64,000 nucleotides of DNA from Yoonia vestfoldensis (GCF_002158905.1 NZ_CP021431.1:1798001-1862000); one strand, 5' to 3'. Shown: positions 1 through 11,150, numbered from the stretch's first letter. Notes: generated by a model not told the origin, from the sequence alone. Made by a program: numbers and translations.

Positions 1-217
1 TGAAGATCAGCGTCGCATTCAGATTGCCCGCAGGCGCCTGCCAGACGCGGCCGCGCCGCCCGCGCGCGGCGGTCTGGGTCTGCGCGATGATCCATGTCGG
101 CCTGTCGATCTGTGGCGCGCGGCGCGCGGCCTCGGCCATGGTGCTGTCCACGCGGTCAAGCATGATCCGGTCATAGCCTGCGGGCCAAGGCCCGTGGCTG
201 CTGGCGTCAGTTGACAA
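1..217 (-). CDS. birA: Biotin--[acetyl-CoA-carboxylase] ligase, N-terminal part (cut by window edge)
   Basis: Only the first 72 or so codons are in the window. They contain the family's N-terminal block: [10 protein letters not shown], then [14 protein letters not shown] and GNLNATLIF, the biotinyl-AMP binding region of BirA-type ligases that attach biotin to carrier proteins such as the one in methylcrotonyl-CoA carboxylase (encoded at 21067-22977). A TTG at 215-217 gives a protein starting [16 protein letters not shown], overlapping the nuoN stop by 11 bases; no ATG lies in a better place. There is no room for an N-terminal DNA-binding domain, so this is a ligase-only form. Position immediately after nuoN is typical of the Rhodobacteraceae nuo cluster. 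The exact start is uncertain; the identity is quite sure. Confidence 0.85.
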   Translation of the reverse strand, partial: MSTDASSHGPWPAGYDRIMLDRVDSTMAEAARRAPQIDRPTWIIAQTQTAARGRRGRVWQAPAGNLNATLIF

Positions 218-1652
218 GCGTCGCAGCCGCCGCAGCCGCCATCGGGTTCAACCCGAAGAGGTTGACACCCGGCACCCAAGCCAGCCCCACGATCACCGCC
301 GCAACCACCGCTGTCAGCCACAAGACCGGCGGCATCCGCCCGTCCAGCGCCTGCGTATCTTCGCCGAAATACATGTAATAGACGATGCGCAGGTAATAAA
401 ACGCGCTGATCACCGAGGCGATCACACCCGCCACCGCCAGCCAGGCCAAACCGCCTTCATAGGCGGCCAGCAGCACGGCATATTTGCCAAAGAACCCCAG
501 CATCGGCGGCACGCCTGCAAGGCTGAACATCATCACCAGCATCACCAGCGCCATCAGCGGCTGGCGCTTGGCATGGGATTTCAGCGCCGTGACATCGGTG
601 ACGGGCCGTCCATCCTTTTCCATCGACAGGATCAGGGCAAAGGTGCCGATATTCATCGTCACATAGATCACCATATAGATCAGCATCGCCTGCACGCCGC
701 CAACGGTGCCCGCAGCCAGCCCCATCAGCGCGAAACCCATATGCGAGATCGAGGAATAGGCCATCAGCCGCTTGATATTATTCTGCCCGATAGCCGCAAT
801 CGCCCCCAGAAACATCGAGACCAGCGCAAGGAAGGCCACGATCTGCTGCCAATCCCCGACGATCCCGCCAAAAGCGTCATGCACCACGCGGGCAAACAGC
901 ACGACCGCTGCCACCTTGGGCGCTGTCGCCATAAAGGCGGTGATCGGGGTTGGCGCGCCTTCGTAAACATCGGGCGTCCACATGTGGAACGGTGCGGCCG
1001 AGACTTTGAACGCGAAACCCGCGATCAAAAAGACCATGCCGAACAACAGCCCCAGCGATGCCCCACCTTCGGCCGCCGCGATGATGCCCGCGAAAAGCGT
1101 CGTGCCAGCAAAGCCATAGGTCAGCGAGGCGCCATAAAGCAGCAGACCCGATGACAGCGCGCCCAGCACGAAATATTTCAGACCGGCCTCGGTCGATTTG
1201 GCGCTGTCGCGACGCAGCGATGCGATGACATACATCGCCAGCGATTGCAGTTCCAACCCCATGTAAAGCGCCATCAGATCGCCCGCGCTGACCATGACCA
1301 TCATGCCCACGACGGCCAGCGTGATCAGCACCGGATATTCAAAGCGCAACAGCCCGCGCCGCAGCATATAGCCTTCGCTGATCAGCAGCACGACAGCGGC
1401 CGAGATCAGGATGGTGATCTTGGCGAAACGGGCGAAACCGTCATCGACGAACATGCCGCCAAAGGCGATATGCGTGCCCTGCCCGTTCACCCCGATGGCG
1501 ATGGCGACCAGCACGAACAGGCCCGCCGTCATCCATGTCAGCAAGGATGCGGCCCCGTCCTTGGTCGTATAGACCGCCCCCAGCAGGGCCGCCATCGCAT
1601 AGACCGACAGCACGACCTCGGGCATCAGGATCTGGATATCAGCGCCAATCAT
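207..1652 (-). CDS. nuoN: NADH-quinone oxidoreductase subunit N
   Basis: A 481-residue, very hydrophobic protein of the antiporter-like family (NuoL/M/N), an inner-membrane proton-pumping subunit of complex I. It carries the family's conserved membrane stretches, including [17 protein letters not shown] at about residues 216-232 and the region around [17 protein letters not shown] near residues 292-308, which hold the conserved lysines and the histidine of the proton path. Length agrees with other NuoN. It is the last nuo gene of the operon: nuoM ends two bases upstream of its ATG, and birA overlaps its stop. Confidence 0.97.
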   Translation of the reverse strand: MIGADIQILMPEVVLSVYAMAALLGAVYTTKDGAASLLTWMTAGLFVLVAIAIGVNGQGTHIAFGGMFVDDGFARFAKITILISAAVVLLISEGYMLRRGLLRFEYPVLITLAVVGMMVMVSAGDLMALYMGLELQSLAMYVIASLRRDSAKSTEAGLKYFVLGALSSGLLLYGASLTYGFAGTTLFAGIIAAAEGGASLGLLFGMVFLIAGFAFKVSAAPFHMWTPDVYEGAPTPITAFMATAPKVAAVVLFARVVHDAFGGIVGDWQQIVAFLALVSMFLGAIAAIGQNNIKRLMAYSSISHMGFALMGLAAGTVGGVQAMLIYMVIYVTMNIGTFALILSMEKDGRPVTDVTALKSHAKRQPLMALVMLVMMFSLAGVPPMLGFFGKYAVLLAAYEGGLAWLAVAGVIASVISAFYYLRIVYYMYFGEDTQALDGRMPPVLWLTAVVAAVIVGLAWVPGVNLFGLNPMAAAAAATLVN

Positions 1653-1654
1653 GG

Positions 1655-3205
1655 TCAGCTTCCCTCATTCGCAGCGACTTGGCTGGCAGCGTCAAAAGCC
1701 GCCAAGGCCGCGTCATAATTGTCAATCAGCGCCGCAACGCTTGGCCCGATCATATCCAGCACCAGCGCGGGATAGACCCCCAACAGCAGCGTCATCACCA
1801 CCAGCGGCGCAAAGATCATGCGTTCGCGCCCTGTCATATCGGTGATGGAACGCAGGCTTTCCTTGATCAGATCGCCCAGCACCACGCGGCGATAAAGCCA
1901 CAGCGCATAGGCGGCCGAAAAGATCACGCCCGATGTCGCCACCAGCGCCACCCAGGTATTGACCTGGAACACGCCAAGCAGCGTCAGGAATTCACCCACG
2001 AACCCAGATGTGCCGGGCAGGCCCACATTGGCCATGGTGAAGAACAGGAAAATCAGCGCATAGGCGGGCATCCGGTTCACCAGACCGCCATAGGCATCAA
2101 TCTCGCGCGTATGCATCCGATCATAGATCACACCGACACAGAGAAACAGCGCGCCAGAGATGAAACCGTGGCTGATCATCTGGAAAATCGCCCCGTCCAG
2201 ACCCTGCTGGTTAAAGGTGAAAATCCCCATGGTCACGAACCCCATATGGGCGACGGATGAATAGGCGATCAGCTTTTTCATATCGGCCTGCACCAGCGCC
2301 ACCAAGGATGTATAGACAATCGCAATGGCCGACAGCCACAGCACCAGCGGGGCCATGACCTCTGACCCGACGGGGAACATCGGCAGGCTGAAGCGCAGGA
2401 AACCGTAACCGCCCATTTTCAGCAGGATCGCCGCCAGCACGACAGACCCGGCCGTCGGCGCCTGCACATGGGCGTCAGGCAACCAGGTATGGACCGGCCA
2501 CATCGGCATCTTGACCGCGAAACTGGCGAAGAACGCCAGCCACAGCAGCGTCTGCATCCCGCCCAGGATCTGCACGCCCAGCAGGCTGAACGTCTCGGTG
2601 CCGAATGTATGGGTCATCAGTACCGGGATATCAGTGGTCCCCGCTTCGCTGAACATCGCCACCATGGCGACCAGCATCAGCACAGAGCCAAGGAAGGTAT
2701 AAAGGAAGAATTTGAAGGACGCGTAGATCCTATCCTTGCCGCCCCAGATGCCGATGATCAGGAACATCGGGATCAGACCGGCCTCGAAGAACAGGTAGAA
2801 CAGCACCAGATCCAGCGCCAGGAACACGCCCAGCATCAGCGTTTCCAGGATCAGGAAGGCGATCATATATTCCTTCACCCGTGTGGTGACGGTCCAGCAG
2901 GACGCGATCACCAGCGGCATCAGGAAGGTCGTCAGCATCACGAACAGGATCGAAATCCCGTCCACGCCCATCTTGTATTGCAGCCCCATGATCCAATCGG
3001 CGGTTTCCACCATCTGGAAATCGGTGTTGTTGGGGTCGAAATTCGTCAGGATGAACAAAGAACAGATAAAGGTGACGATTGTCGTGACCAGCGCCACCCA
3101 TTTGGCATTGCGCTGGGCCGCCGCATCATCGCCGCGCAGCCCAAGTGCCAGAATGACCGCGCCCAGCACGGGCAGAAAGGTCGTCAGCGTCAGGATATTG
3201 CCCAT
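1655..3205 (-). CDS. nuoM: NADH-quinone oxidoreductase subunit M
   Basis: A 516-residue polytopic membrane protein, the second antiporter-like pumping subunit of complex I. The segment [20 protein letters not shown] and the downstream [15 protein letters not shown] are family signatures with the conserved lysines and histidine of the proton channel. The reading frame extends three codons further upstream, but the ATG at 3203-3205 overlaps the nuoL stop as TGATG and gives [15 protein letters not shown], the usual NuoM N-terminus, so I chose it. The C-terminus ends in an Asn/Ala-rich tail after the last helix. Confidence 0.97.
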   Translation of the reverse strand: MGNILTLTTFLPVLGAVILALGLRGDDAAAQRNAKWVALVTTIVTFICSLFILTNFDPNNTDFQMVETADWIMGLQYKMGVDGISILFVMLTTFLMPLVIASCWTVTTRVKEYMIAFLILETLMLGVFLALDLVLFYLFFEAGLIPMFLIIGIWGGKDRIYASFKFFLYTFLGSVLMLVAMVAMFSEAGTTDIPVLMTHTFGTETFSLLGVQILGGMQTLLWLAFFASFAVKMPMWPVHTWLPDAHVQAPTAGSVVLAAILLKMGGYGFLRFSLPMFPVGSEVMAPLVLWLSAIAIVYTSLVALVQADMKKLIAYSSVAHMGFVTMGIFTFNQQGLDGAIFQMISHGFISGALFLCVGVIYDRMHTREIDAYGGLVNRMPAYALIFLFFTMANVGLPGTSGFVGEFLTLLGVFQVNTWVALVATSGVIFSAAYALWLYRRVVLGDLIKESLRSITDMTGRERMIFAPLVVMTLLLGVYPALVLDMIGPSVAALIDNYDAALAAFDAASQVAANEGS

Positions 3206-5274
3206 CAGTTCCACCCTCCGCTGAGGGTGACAATGGTCAGCAGCACCGTGATCCCCAGCACCATGGCGAAAGCATAGGTGAACAGATAGCCCGATTGCGC
3301 CCGCCCCGCGAGCCGGGTGAAGAACGGGATGATCCCCATGGCGATGCCATTGATCCCGCCGTCAATCGTTTTGGTATCGCCCTGTTTCCACAAGAAGCGG
3401 CCAAGCGCCAGCGCGGGCCTTACAAAGATGACCTGATACAATTCGTCAAAATACCATTTGTTGAGCAGGAAGTTATAAAGCGGGGCCTGTTGCCGCGCCA
3501 GCTGTGCGGGCCATTCGGGCCGCCGGATATACATCTGCCAAGCCAAAGCCAGCCCGCCCAGCATTGCAAAGAACGGGGCCAGACGGACCCATGTGGCAAC
3601 CTCATGCGCATCATTGAGCACATGATTGCCCTCGCGCGCATGGATCGCACCCTCGCCCGGCGCGCCGACCAGGTTGTAATGCGGATAGGCATGCGGATCA
3701 GCGCTTTCCTCGGCGGCATAGGGCACGCCGAAAAAGGCCCCGACCTTGGCATTCGAGCCAAAGAAACCGCCATACCAGACCATGCCGCTGAAGATCGCCC
3801 CAATGGCCAGCACATAAAGCGGCACCAGCATGCTGCGGGGCGCGTCATGCGCATGGTCATGCGTATGTTTATCGCCGCGCGGCGTGCCGAAAAAGGTCAG
3901 GAACATCAGCCGCCAGCTGTAGAAACTGGTCATTGCCGCGGCCATCACCAGCATCCAGAACGCATAGCCGCCCGCGGTGCCGGCATAGGCGCTCTCGATA
4001 ATCGCATCCTTGGACACGAAACCGGCAAAGCCGATGGGAAAGCCCACATAAAGCAGCGGAATCCCCACGCCGGTGATCGCCAAAGTGCCGACCATCATCA
4101 TCCAGAAAGTCTGCGGGATCTTGTGCCGCAGCCCGCCATAATTGCGCATATCCTGTTCATGATGCATCGCATGAATGACCGACCCGGCCCCAAGAAACAG
4201 CATCGCCTTGAAAAACGCATGGGTCAGCAGGTGGAACATCGCGACCGAATAGACGCCAAGGCCTGCGGCGACAAACATATAGCCCAGCTGCGAACAGGTC
4301 GAATAGGCGATGACGCGTTTGATGTCATTCTGCACCAGACCCACGGTCGCGGCAAAAAACGCGGTCGTGGCACCCAGGAAAACAACGAAAGACATCGCCT
4401 CGGGCGCATATTCCATCAACGGCGACATGCGGCAGACAAGGAACACCCCCGCCGTGACCATGGTCGCGGCATGGATCAGCGCGGAGACAGGCGTCGGCCC
4501 TTCCATCGCATCGGGCAGCCAGGTGTGCAGGAACAATTGCGCCGATTTGCCCATCGCGCCGATGAACAGCAAGAAAGCGATCAGATTGGCGGCATTCCAA
4601 TCCCGCCACAGAAAGGTGATCGTGGTGTCGGCAATCGTTGGCACGGCGGCGAAAATATCGTCAAACTTGATACTGTCAGCCAGCAGATACAGCCCGAAAA
4701 TCCCCAACAGAAAGCCGAAATCCCCCACCCGGTTGACCACGAAAGCCTTGATCGCGGCGGCATTGGCGCTGGGTTTGCGGTAATAGAACCCGATCAGCAG
4801 GTAAGACGCGACGCCCACACCTTCCCAGCCGAAAAACAGCTGCAACAGATTGTCCGCCGTCACCAGCATCAGCATCGCAAAGGTGAAGAACGACAGATAG
4901 GCAAAGAACCGTGGGCGATAGCTTTCGTGTTCTTTGAAATTCTCGTCATGGGCCATGTAGCCGAAGGAATACAGATGCACGAGCGCCGATACCGTCGTGA
5001 TCACGACCAGCATGATCGCGGTCAGCCGGTCCATGCGGATCGCCCAATCCGATGTCAGCGTGCCACTGTCGATCCAGCGCAGGATCGACACGCTATAGCG
5101 GCCATTGTCATGCAGCGACGGATCGAAGGTCAGGAACAGGACCCAGGACAGGATCGCGGCCAGAAACAACAGGCTGGTGGCGGTCCATTGGGCGGTGGTT
5201 TCGCCAATGATCTTCCAGCCAAAGCCGCAAAGGATCGCACCGACCAGCGGGGCAAAAAGAATGATACTTTCCAT
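3205..5274 (-). CDS. nuoL: NADH-quinone oxidoreductase subunit L
   Basis: A 689-residue membrane protein, the distal antiporter-like subunit of complex I with the long lateral amphipathic helix at its C-terminal end. Signatures include [21 protein letters not shown] near residue 135-155 and [20 protein letters not shown] near residue 240. A His/Asp-rich loop ([13 protein letters not shown], about residues 470-482) lies between helices and is a local peculiarity. The gene starts four bases after nuoK ends and its stop overlaps the nuoM start (TGATG), so L and M are likely translationally coupled. Confidence 0.97.
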   Translation of the reverse strand: MESIILFAPLVGAILCGFGWKIIGETTAQWTATSLLFLAAILSWVLFLTFDPSLHDNGRYSVSILRWIDSGTLTSDWAIRMDRLTAIMLVVITTVSALVHLYSFGYMAHDENFKEHESYRPRFFAYLSFFTFAMLMLVTADNLLQLFFGWEGVGVASYLLIGFYYRKPSANAAAIKAFVVNRVGDFGFLLGIFGLYLLADSIKFDDIFAAVPTIADTTITFLWRDWNAANLIAFLLFIGAMGKSAQLFLHTWLPDAMEGPTPVSALIHAATMVTAGVFLVCRMSPLMEYAPEAMSFVVFLGATTAFFAATVGLVQNDIKRVIAYSTCSQLGYMFVAAGLGVYSVAMFHLLTHAFFKAMLFLGAGSVIHAMHHEQDMRNYGGLRHKIPQTFWMMMVGTLAITGVGIPLLYVGFPIGFAGFVSKDAIIESAYAGTAGGYAFWMLVMAAAMTSFYSWRLMFLTFFGTPRGDKHTHDHAHDAPRSMLVPLYVLAIGAIFSGMVWYGGFFGSNAKVGAFFGVPYAAEESADPHAYPHYNLVGAPGEGAIHAREGNHVLNDAHEVATWVRLAPFFAMLGGLALAWQMYIRRPEWPAQLARQQAPLYNFLLNKWYFDELYQVIFVRPALALGRFLWKQGDTKTIDGGINGIAMGIIPFFTRLAGRAQSGYLFTYAFAMVLGITVLLTIVTLSGGWN

Positions 5275-5278
5275 CTGG

Positions 5279-5584
5279 TCAGCCCTTCATCACGTTGACG
5301 TCTTCAACGTCGATGGTCCCGCGGTTGCGGAAGAAACACACAAGGATCGCAAGCCCGATCGCAGCCTCGGCGGCCGCAACGGTCAGCACGAAAAGCGTAA
5401 AGACCTGCCCCACCAGATCACCCAGAAAGCTGGAAAAGGCGACAAGGTTGATATTCACCGCCAGCAGCATCAATTCGATGCTCATCAGCAGGATGATCAC
5501 ATTCTTGCGGTTCAGAAACAGCCCGAAAATGCCGATGATGAACAGCGCCGCCGCCACCGTCAGATAATGTTCAAGTCCGATCAT
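5279..5584 (-). CDS. nuoK: NADH-quinone oxidoreductase subunit K
   Basis: A 101-residue three-helix protein. It has the usual [18 protein letters not shown] start and two glutamates in transmembrane helices (in [16 protein letters not shown] and in [14 protein letters not shown]), which are the conserved proton-path acidic residues of NuoK/ND4L. Its length is that expected of the family. It follows nuoJ after an 85-base spacer that carries two perfect AT-rich palindromes, the only long gap between two consecutive nuo membrane genes here. Confidence 0.97.
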   Translation of the reverse strand: MIGLEHYLTVAAALFIIGIFGLFLNRKNVIILLMSIELMLLAVNINLVAFSSFLGDLVGQVFTLFVLTVAAAEAAIGLAILVCFFRNRGTIDVEDVNVMKG

Positions 5585-5610
5585 GCCGTCACCTTTGCCG
5601 CAGCGTCAGG

Positions 5611-5666
5611 GACAAGAAATTTTGACAAAATTTCTTGTCGCGCCAAAATTTTTCGCGAAAAATTTT
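5611..5666. repeat. Two adjacent perfect AT-rich palindromes between nuoJ and nuoK
   Basis: The first is a 13-bp inverted repeat (arm GACAAGAAATTTT, 5611-5623, and its exact complement at 5627-5639) around a 3-base loop. The second is a 22-bp uninterrupted palindrome at 5645-5666 made of AAAATTTTTCG and its complement. Both lie wholly in the 85-base gap between the nuoJ stop and the nuoK ATG, in a genome otherwise strongly GC-rich. In the mRNA they would form two consecutive hairpins ahead of the nuoK ribosome-binding region. They could be an mRNA stabiliser or processing site, or members of a dispersed repeat family. Function is not known. Confidence 0.9.
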
Positions 5667-5669
5667 TCA

Positions 5670-6275
5670 TCACAGCCCCTGTCCCGGCTTGACGTCGCGC
5701 AATTCCATCGCCTTGGCGGGATCGCGGTACATCTGGTTCAGCACATTCTGGCGCTTGATATCGACGCGGTGGCGCAGGGTCAGCACGATCGCCCCGATCA
5801 TCGCCACCAGCAGGATCAGCCCCGACAGCTGGAACAGCAGGAAATACTGGTCATAAAGCAGCATCCCCAAGGCGCGGGTATTATCCAAATCGCCCGCAGG
5901 GGCGGCGATCCGGCCTTCGACGCCTTCGGAAAAGCCCCAGACCCCCAGCGCCATCGCCAGCTGCATCAGGATCACAACGCCGATCAGCAGCGCCAAGGGC
6001 AGGTATTTCGTCATTTCCGCCTTCAACCCGGCGAAATCCACATCCAGCATCATCACCACAAAGAGGAACAGCACCGCGACCGCGCCGACATAGACGATGA
6101 TCATCAGCATGGCGACGAATTCCGCCCCCAGCGTCACGAACAGCCCCGCCGATGATAGAAACGCCAGGATCAGCCACAGCACCGAATGCACCGGATTGCG
6201 GCTGATCACGGTGAACAGCCCGCCGGTGACGGTGCTGATCGCGAAAAGGTAAAAGGTGAAGGCGAACACACTCAT
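5670..6275 (-). CDS. nuoJ: NADH-quinone oxidoreductase subunit J
   Basis: A 201-residue protein with five predicted membrane helices in its first 165 residues, NuoJ/ND6 of complex I. The start [19 protein letters not shown] and the helix-3 segment [17 protein letters not shown] (the pi-bulge helix that moves during coupling) are characteristic. The C-terminal tail (about residues 170-201) is soluble. Its ATG overlaps the stop of the upstream CMD-like gene by ATGA. The AT-rich palindromes lie directly downstream of its stop. Confidence 0.97.
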   Translation of the reverse strand: MSVFAFTFYLFAISTVTGGLFTVISRNPVHSVLWLILAFLSSAGLFVTLGAEFVAMLMIIVYVGAVAVLFLFVVMMLDVDFAGLKAEMTKYLPLALLIGVVILMQLAMALGVWGFSEGVEGRIAAPAGDLDNTRALGMLLYDQYFLLFQLSGLILLVAMIGAIVLTLRHRVDIKRQNVLNQMYRDPAKAMELRDVKPGQGL

Positions 6276-6670
6276 GCGTCATCGTCCTTTTGCAAGACTT
6301 CATTGGCCAGTTCCATGGCCTTGGTCATCGCCGGCACGCCCGCGAACATGCCCATCTGCGCGATGGCTTCGGCGATTTCCTGTTTGGTGGCCCCGGCCTC
6401 GACCAGATGGCGCACGGTCAGGCGGATCTGCGCCTCGGCCTGCGCGCCCAGCACGATCAGCCCCGCCAGCGTCAGCAACAGCCGCGTCTTGGCGTCCAAT
6501 CCATCGGGGTTGATACCTTTGCCAAAGAACATCTCCATCGCGTCCTTGGGCATGGTGGGCCAGAGATTTTCAAAGCCTTTGGGGGTAAAGGCCTCCATGT
6601 CGAAATTCATCGACTTGGCCCAATCCTGGCTCATCTTCATCATCGCTTCAAAAGGGTTCTGATCGCTCAT
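6272..6670 (-). CDS. Carboxymuconolactone-decarboxylase-like protein without redox cysteines, inside nuo operon
   Basis: A 132-residue soluble protein. Its C-terminal half ([19 protein letters not shown], then [16 protein letters not shown]) reads as a CMD/AhpD fold. The whole protein has no cysteine, so the CxxC pair of peroxidase-type members is absent and it cannot do AhpD chemistry. The N-terminal half ([19 protein letters not shown], then NPDGLD) is Met- and Phe-rich and resembles phasin-like helices. The gene overlaps nuoI and nuoJ at both ends by ATGA, so it is translated with complex I. Unidentified ORFs at such positions are known from the Rhodobacter capsulatus nuo cluster. A structural or assembly role is my inference. 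Confidence 0.8.
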   Translation of the reverse strand: MSDQNPFEAMMKMSQDWAKSMNFDMEAFTPKGFENLWPTMPKDAMEMFFGKGINPDGLDAKTRLLLTLAGLIVLGAQAEAQIRLTVRHLVEAGATKQEIAEAIAQMGMFAGVPAMTKAMELANEVLQKDDDA

Positions 6671-7167
6671 CTGTAGGGCGCGTCCAAGGCGAGGTTGCGC
6701 GCGATCTCTGATTCCCAGCGGTCGCCATTTTCCAAAAGCTTGGCCTTGTCGTAATACAATTCTTCACGGGTTTCCGTGCTGAATTCGAAATTCGGCCCTT
6801 CGACGATGGCATCCACGGGGCAGGCCTCTTGGCAGAAACCGCAATAGATGCATTTGGTCATATCGATGTCATAGCGCGTCGTGCGGCGCGATCCGTCATC
6901 GCGCGGTTCAGCGTCGATGGTGATCGCCTGCGCGGGGCAGACAGCCTCGCAGAGCTTGCAGGCGATGCAGCGTTCTTCACCATTGGGATAGCGGCGCAGC
7001 GCATGTTCCCCGCGAAAGCGCGGCGATAGCGGGCCTTTTTCATGCGGATAGTTCAGCGTCGCCTTGGGCGCGAAAAAGTATTTCATCCCCAGCTTGAAGC
7101 CGACCCAGAAATCCTGCAGCAGGAAATACTTGGCCGCGCGGGTGTAATCCATATTGGTCTTGGACAT
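6667..7167 (-). CDS. nuoI: NADH-quinone oxidoreductase subunit I (2x[4Fe-4S])
   Basis: A 166-residue ferredoxin-like subunit of the peripheral arm, carrying clusters N6a and N6b. Two CxxCxxCxxxCP motifs are present: C67/C70/C73/C77 ([12 protein letters not shown]) and C106/C109/C112/C116 ([12 protein letters not shown]). The start at [15 protein letters not shown] is supported by GGAGG seven bases upstream, which overlaps the nuoH stop region; an internal Met6 is the start used in several relatives. It overlaps the CMD-like gene by ATGA. Confidence 0.97.
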   Translation of the reverse strand: MSKTNMDYTRAAKYFLLQDFWVGFKLGMKYFFAPKATLNYPHEKGPLSPRFRGEHALRRYPNGEERCIACKLCEAVCPAQAITIDAEPRDDGSRRTTRYDIDMTKCIYCGFCQEACPVDAIVEGPNFEFSTETREELYYDKAKLLENGDRWESEIARNLALDAPYR

Positions 7168-7170
7168 ATC

Positions 7171-8211
7171 TTAGCCTCCGATCGTCCAGCGGGCCCAAAA
7201 GCCCCCCAGCACTTCGTATTTCGCCAGAAACGACACCAGCACCACCCAGCCCAGCGACAAGGGCAGGAACACTTTCCAACCGATCCGCATCAACTGGTCA
7301 TAGCGGTAACGCGGGGTGATCGCCTTGACCATGGCAAAGGCGAAGAACACCAGCATCATCTTGCCCACCATCCACAGGATGCCATCGGGCAGGCCGGGGA
7401 TCGGTGACAGCCAGCCGCCAAGGAACAACAATGTGACCAGCGCGCACATCAGCACCACGGCCATCAATTCGCCGATCATGAACAAAAGGAACGGGGTGGA
7501 TGAATATTCGACCTGATAACCTGCCACCAGTTCGGATTCAGCCTCTGGCAAATCGAACGGCGGGCGGTTGGTTTCGGCTAGCGCCGAAATGAAGAACAAA
7601 AACAGCATCGGGAAATGCGCGATCAGATACCAGTTGAACAGCCCCGCATTGCCGCGCTGCGCATTCACGATATCGGTCAGGTTCATTGATCCGGTGGAAA
7701 TGATCACGCCAATGATGATCAGGCCGATCGACACCTCATAGGAAATCATCTGTGCCGCAGACCGCAACGACCCAAGGAACGGATATTTGGAGTTGGACGC
7801 CCAACCACCCATGATGATGCCGTAGACACCCAAGGACGAGATCGCGAGGATATAGAAAATCGCGATATTGATATCGGCCAGCACCCAGCCATCGTTGAAC
7901 GGGATCACCGCCCAGGAAATCACCGCCACGACGAAGGTGATCATCGGGGCGAGGAAAAACACGAACTTATCCGCCCCCGCAGGGACCACGATTTCCTTGA
8001 CGATATATTTCAGGAAATCCGCAAAGGATTGCAGCAACCCGAACGGCCCCACGATATTCGGCCCCCGCCGCATCTGGACCGCGGCCCAGACCTTGCGGTC
8101 GGCATACATCAGGAACGCCAGCGCCAAAAGCAGCGGGATCAGCACCAGCAGCGATTGCCCAAGGATCAGCAGGACAATCCCAAGGTTGGTATTGGTGAAG
8201 AATTCGACCAT
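7171..8211 (-). CDS. nuoH: NADH-quinone oxidoreductase subunit H
   Basis: A 346-residue membrane subunit at the junction of the two arms of complex I, forming the quinone-entry chamber. Family blocks include [20 protein letters not shown] near residues 40-60 and the acidic loop [20 protein letters not shown] near residues 225-245. The frame is open 50 codons further upstream, but that stretch covers the neighbouring lipoprotein gene on the same strand; the ATG at 8209-8211 gives the normal N-terminus [11 protein letters not shown] and has AAGGAC in front, so I use it. Confidence 0.96.
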   Translation of the reverse strand: MVEFFTNTNLGIVLLILGQSLLVLIPLLLALAFLMYADRKVWAAVQMRRGPNIVGPFGLLQSFADFLKYIVKEIVVPAGADKFVFFLAPMITFVVAVISWAVIPFNDGWVLADINIAIFYILAISSLGVYGIIMGGWASNSKYPFLGSLRSAAQMISYEVSIGLIIIGVIISTGSMNLTDIVNAQRGNAGLFNWYLIAHFPMLFLFFISALAETNRPPFDLPEAESELVAGYQVEYSSTPFLLFMIGELMAVVLMCALVTLLFLGGWLSPIPGLPDGILWMVGKMMLVFFAFAMVKAITPRYRYDQLMRIGWKVFLPLSLGWVVLVSFLAKYEVLGGFWARWTIGG

Positions 8212-8221
8212 GGTGTCGTCC

Positions 8222-8584
8222 TTATTCACACATAAATGTGGGTTCGCGGAAGCCATCCACAATCCAGTCGTCACCAGATCTCGTTGCAGTGAGTGTGTAC
8301 AGACATGACTGTGAATACGGTGTGTAGGTTGTGGTATTTGTCGTAATTGTTGCCCAACCACCAGACCCGTAAATATTGGACGTTGTTGGCGTAGTCATCG
8401 GTATTACACCGGAGGTGTTCATTTGCCATTGAAACGCTCTTCGATCCGGCCCCAGATCAAAAACATTTGTGGGCCTGCCGTAATCAAGCATCGGCTCCGT
8501 GATTGACTTACCAACATAGCTTTCAAGGATCGCTGAAGCGCATCCCGCAAGTATCACAAGAGCTCCAAGAACGAAATTTTTCAT
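8222..8584 (-). CDS. Small lipoprotein of unknown function, lower GC, between nuoG and nuoH
   Basis: A 120-residue protein with a clear lipoprotein signal: [18 protein letters not shown], lipobox LAGC with the acylated Cys at residue 15. The mature part ([12 protein letters not shown], then [12 protein letters not shown], a Thr-rich loop, a C-terminal [19 protein letters not shown]) looks like a small beta-rich periplasmic domain with two cysteines. AAGGAG precedes the ATG; nuoG ends 10 bases upstream and nuoH starts 10 bases downstream. Base composition by eye is close to half G+C, clearly below its neighbours, and codon choice is less GC-biased, suggesting a later insertion into the operon. 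I do not recognise a named family. Confidence 0.8.
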   Translation of the reverse strand: MKNFVLGALVILAGCASAILESYVGKSITEPMLDYGRPTNVFDLGPDRRAFQWQMNTSGVIPMTTPTTSNIYGSGGWATITTNTTTYTPYSQSCLYTLTATRSGDDWIVDGFREPTFMCE

Positions 8585-8594
8585 CACGAGCTCC

Positions 8595-10607
8595 TTATTC
8601 CGCAGCCAGCGGTGTGGTTTTGCGTGCCTTGGCATTGGCGCTGAGTTCGGCCATCAGGCTGGACGCACGCGCAATCGGGTTGGTCAGATAGAAATCACTG
8701 ACAGCCAGCACAAAATCGGCCTTGCCGGGTTTGGCAATCGGCAGTGGTTGCCAATCGTTTTCGGCAACCTCGTCGATATTTGCCAGATGCGGATGCGCCG
8801 CAACCAACGCCTGCCGCAATTGCGCGATGCTGTCATAGGGCAGTGTCGCCCCCAGTTCGGCGGACAAGGCCCGAAGGATCGCCCAGTTTTCCTTGGCATC
8901 GCCCGGTGGGAAACTGGCGCGCAGCGCAAGCTGTGGGCGCCCTTCGGTGTTGACGAACAATCCGCCTTCTTCGGTATAGGCGGCGGCGGGCAGAATGATA
9001 TCGGCGCGATGCGCACCACGGTCGCCATGGCTGCCCTGATAGATCACGAAAGCGCCCGGTTTGATCTCAACCTCATCGGCACCCATGTTATAGATGACCT
9101 CGGCCCCATCCAATGCAGCGTCCATGCCACCATCCGTGACAGCGCCCACATCCATCGCACCGACACGCCCAGCGGCGGTGTGCAGCACAAGGAAACGCGA
9201 TTTGGTCTTGTCGGCCAGCGCCATCGCTTGGGATAGCACCGCCTCACCATCAGCTTCGCGCAGCGCACCCATGCCGATGATGACGAGGCTGTCGTGATCC
9301 GCGACCTTGGCCTTGGCGGCCGCATCGATCAGCGCCTGACGGTCACTGCCAAGATGGGTCACATCATAGGTCAGATCGACATGCGGCCCGATCAGCCCGA
9401 CATTGGCACCGCGCGCCCAGGCCTTGCGAATCCGCGCATTCAGCACGGGGGCTTCATTGCGCGGATCGGTGCCGATCAGATGGATCATCTGCGCGCTGTC
9501 GATATCTTCAATCGCCGCCGTGCCGACATAGGCCGACCGGTTGCCAATGGGCAGTTTCGCGCCATCGGTGCGGCATTCGACGCGTCCGCCCTGCCCTTCG
9601 ATCAGCTGTTTGAGGGCAAAGGCGGCCTCGACCGGGGCCAGATCACCGACCAGGCCTGCAACCTTCTTGCCCTTCATCGCGGCGGCGGCGGCGGCCAATG
9701 CTTCGGGCCAGGTGGCTTTGCGCAGCTTGCCAGCCTCGCGGATATAGGGCGTGTCCAGACGCTGCTTGCGCAGGCCGTCCCAGACGAAACGGGTCTTGTC
9801 GGAAATCCATTCCTCGTTCACGCCATCATGGTTGCGCGGCAGGAAACGCATGACTTCGCGGCCCTTGGTATCGACGCGGATATTGGACCCCAGCGCATCC
9901 ATCACGTCGATGGATTCGGTCTTGGTCAATTCCCAAGGCCGCGCGGTAAAGGAATAAGGCTTGGAGACCAGCGCCCCGACAGGACACAGATCAATGATAT
10001 TGCCCTGCAAATTGCTGTCGAGCGTTTCGCCCAGATAGCTGGTGATCTCTGCATCCTCGCCCCGGCCGGTCTGGCCCATCTGGGAAATGCCCGCGACCTC
10101 GGTGGTGAAACGCACGCAGCGGGTGCAGGAAATGCAGCGCGTCATATGGGTTTCGACCAGCGGGCCAAGGTTCAGATCCTCGGTCGCGCGCTTGGGTTCG
10201 CGGTAGCGCGAAAAATCCACGCCATAAGCCATCGCCTGATCCTGCAGATCGCATTCGCCGCCCTGGTCGCAGATCGGGCAATCCAGCGGGTGGTTGATCA
10301 GCAGGAATTCCATCACGCCTTCGCGGGCCTTTTTGACCATCGGGCTGTTGGTTTTCACCACGGGGGGCTGGCCTTCGGGGCCGGGGCGCAAATCCTTGAC
10401 CTGCATCGCGCAGGATGCGGCGGGTTTCGGCGGGCCGCCCACCACCTCGACCAGACACATGCGGCAATTGCCCGCGATGGTCAGACGTTCGTGATAGCAA
10501 AAGCGCGGGATTTCGATACCCGCGATTTCACAGGCCTGGATCAGGGTCATTGCCCCGTCGACCTCGACCTCGGTTCCATCGATGATGACTTTGCGCAGAT
10601 CAGACAT
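8595..10607 (-). CDS. nuoG: NADH-quinone oxidoreductase subunit G
   Basis: A 670-residue iron-sulfur subunit of the electron-input module. Ligands seen: C37, C48, C51, C66 for the [2Fe-2S] cluster N1b; H106, C110, C113, C119 ([14 protein letters not shown]) for N5; C158, C161, C164, C208 for N4. The molybdopterin-oxidoreductase-like domain follows from about residue 215 and has no extra N7 cysteine set like that of E. coli, matching the mitochondrial-type form. Ends in a short Ala-rich tail. It is separated from its upstream neighbour by 135 bases. Confidence 0.96.
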   Translation of the reverse strand: MSDLRKVIIDGTEVEVDGAMTLIQACEIAGIEIPRFCYHERLTIAGNCRMCLVEVVGGPPKPAASCAMQVKDLRPGPEGQPPVVKTNSPMVKKAREGVMEFLLINHPLDCPICDQGGECDLQDQAMAYGVDFSRYREPKRATEDLNLGPLVETHMTRCISCTRCVRFTTEVAGISQMGQTGRGEDAEITSYLGETLDSNLQGNIIDLCPVGALVSKPYSFTARPWELTKTESIDVMDALGSNIRVDTKGREVMRFLPRNHDGVNEEWISDKTRFVWDGLRKQRLDTPYIREAGKLRKATWPEALAAAAAAMKGKKVAGLVGDLAPVEAAFALKQLIEGQGGRVECRTDGAKLPIGNRSAYVGTAAIEDIDSAQMIHLIGTDPRNEAPVLNARIRKAWARGANVGLIGPHVDLTYDVTHLGSDRQALIDAAAKAKVADHDSLVIIGMGALREADGEAVLSQAMALADKTKSRFLVLHTAAGRVGAMDVGAVTDGGMDAALDGAEVIYNMGADEVEIKPGAFVIYQGSHGDRGAHRADIILPAAAYTEEGGLFVNTEGRPQLALRASFPPGDAKENWAILRALSAELGATLPYDSIAQLRQALVAAHPHLANIDEVAENDWQPLPIAKPGKADFVLAVSDFYLTNPIARASSLMAELSANAKARKTTPLAAE

Positions 10608-10742
10608 GGCGTGCCTTCTTGTTCCCGTCGCGCCATGTGCCGCATTAGGGGTAGGCGCGTTCAGGGCGTTCTAACCCGCAAGCGACCACGACGCCAGTGC
10701 GATCGGTAAAAAAGACGCCAATTTGTGATCCATGTCGATCCG

Positions 10743-11150
10743 TTAGCGTAGAAGCCAGCCAACCCTTGTATTTGCGGCGATTTGGGCCTGCCCGACACGG
10801 CAGTAACTGGCCGGATCGGCCACAACAGCCCCCAAAGCGGCCAGCTGCGCGCGCGCGATATCTTCGAGCCGCTGCTTTTCTGCGCGGTCGTCGATATAGG
10901 CGTCGATTTCGGCCTCGCTATAGCCCAGGTTGCGCGCCGTATTGCGCAAAGATTGCAGATAGGTCAGGCCACGCAATGTCCGGGCGCGGATATTGTCGCA
11001 TTTTTGAGCAATCTCATAGGCCATGCCGACATAGATGATGCCGTCGCGCACCCTGGGTTCATCGCGCAGCTGCGCTTGCGCCGATAGCGACCCTGCCAGA
11101 CCGATCGTGGCCAGCAACACCACCATGATCGCGATTGTTGTTCTTGTCAT
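10743..11150 (-). CDS. DUF5333-like secreted protein (copy 1) in nuo operon
   Basis: A 135-residue exported protein. An N-terminal signal peptide (MTRTTIAIMVVLLATIGLAG, cleavage near SAQA-QLRDE) precedes a helical domain with two cysteines (KCDNIRAR and SYCRVGQ) and the motif YSEAEIDAYIDD. I start at Met15 of the open frame because it begins the signal peptide. It resembles the Rhodobacteraceae DUF5333 family, found next to nuoF/nuoG. A second, divergent copy sits directly upstream at 11337-11747. The pair may act in the periplasm in complex I biogenesis, but nothing in the sequence proves a function. Confidence 0.75.
   Translation of the reverse strand: MTRTTIAIMVVLLATIGLAGSLSAQAQLRDEPRVRDGIIYVGMAYEIAQKCDNIRARTLRGLTYLQSLRNTARNLGYSEAEIDAYIDDRAEKQRLEDIARAQLAALGAVVADPASYCRVGQAQIAANTRVGWLLR

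Noticed and set aside
3295..5298. Open frame of 667 codons on the plus strand opposite nuoL
   Set aside because: Antisense shadow caused by high GC and third-position bias; the translation is His/Arg/Gln-rich with no known domain, and nuoL on the other strand is certain.
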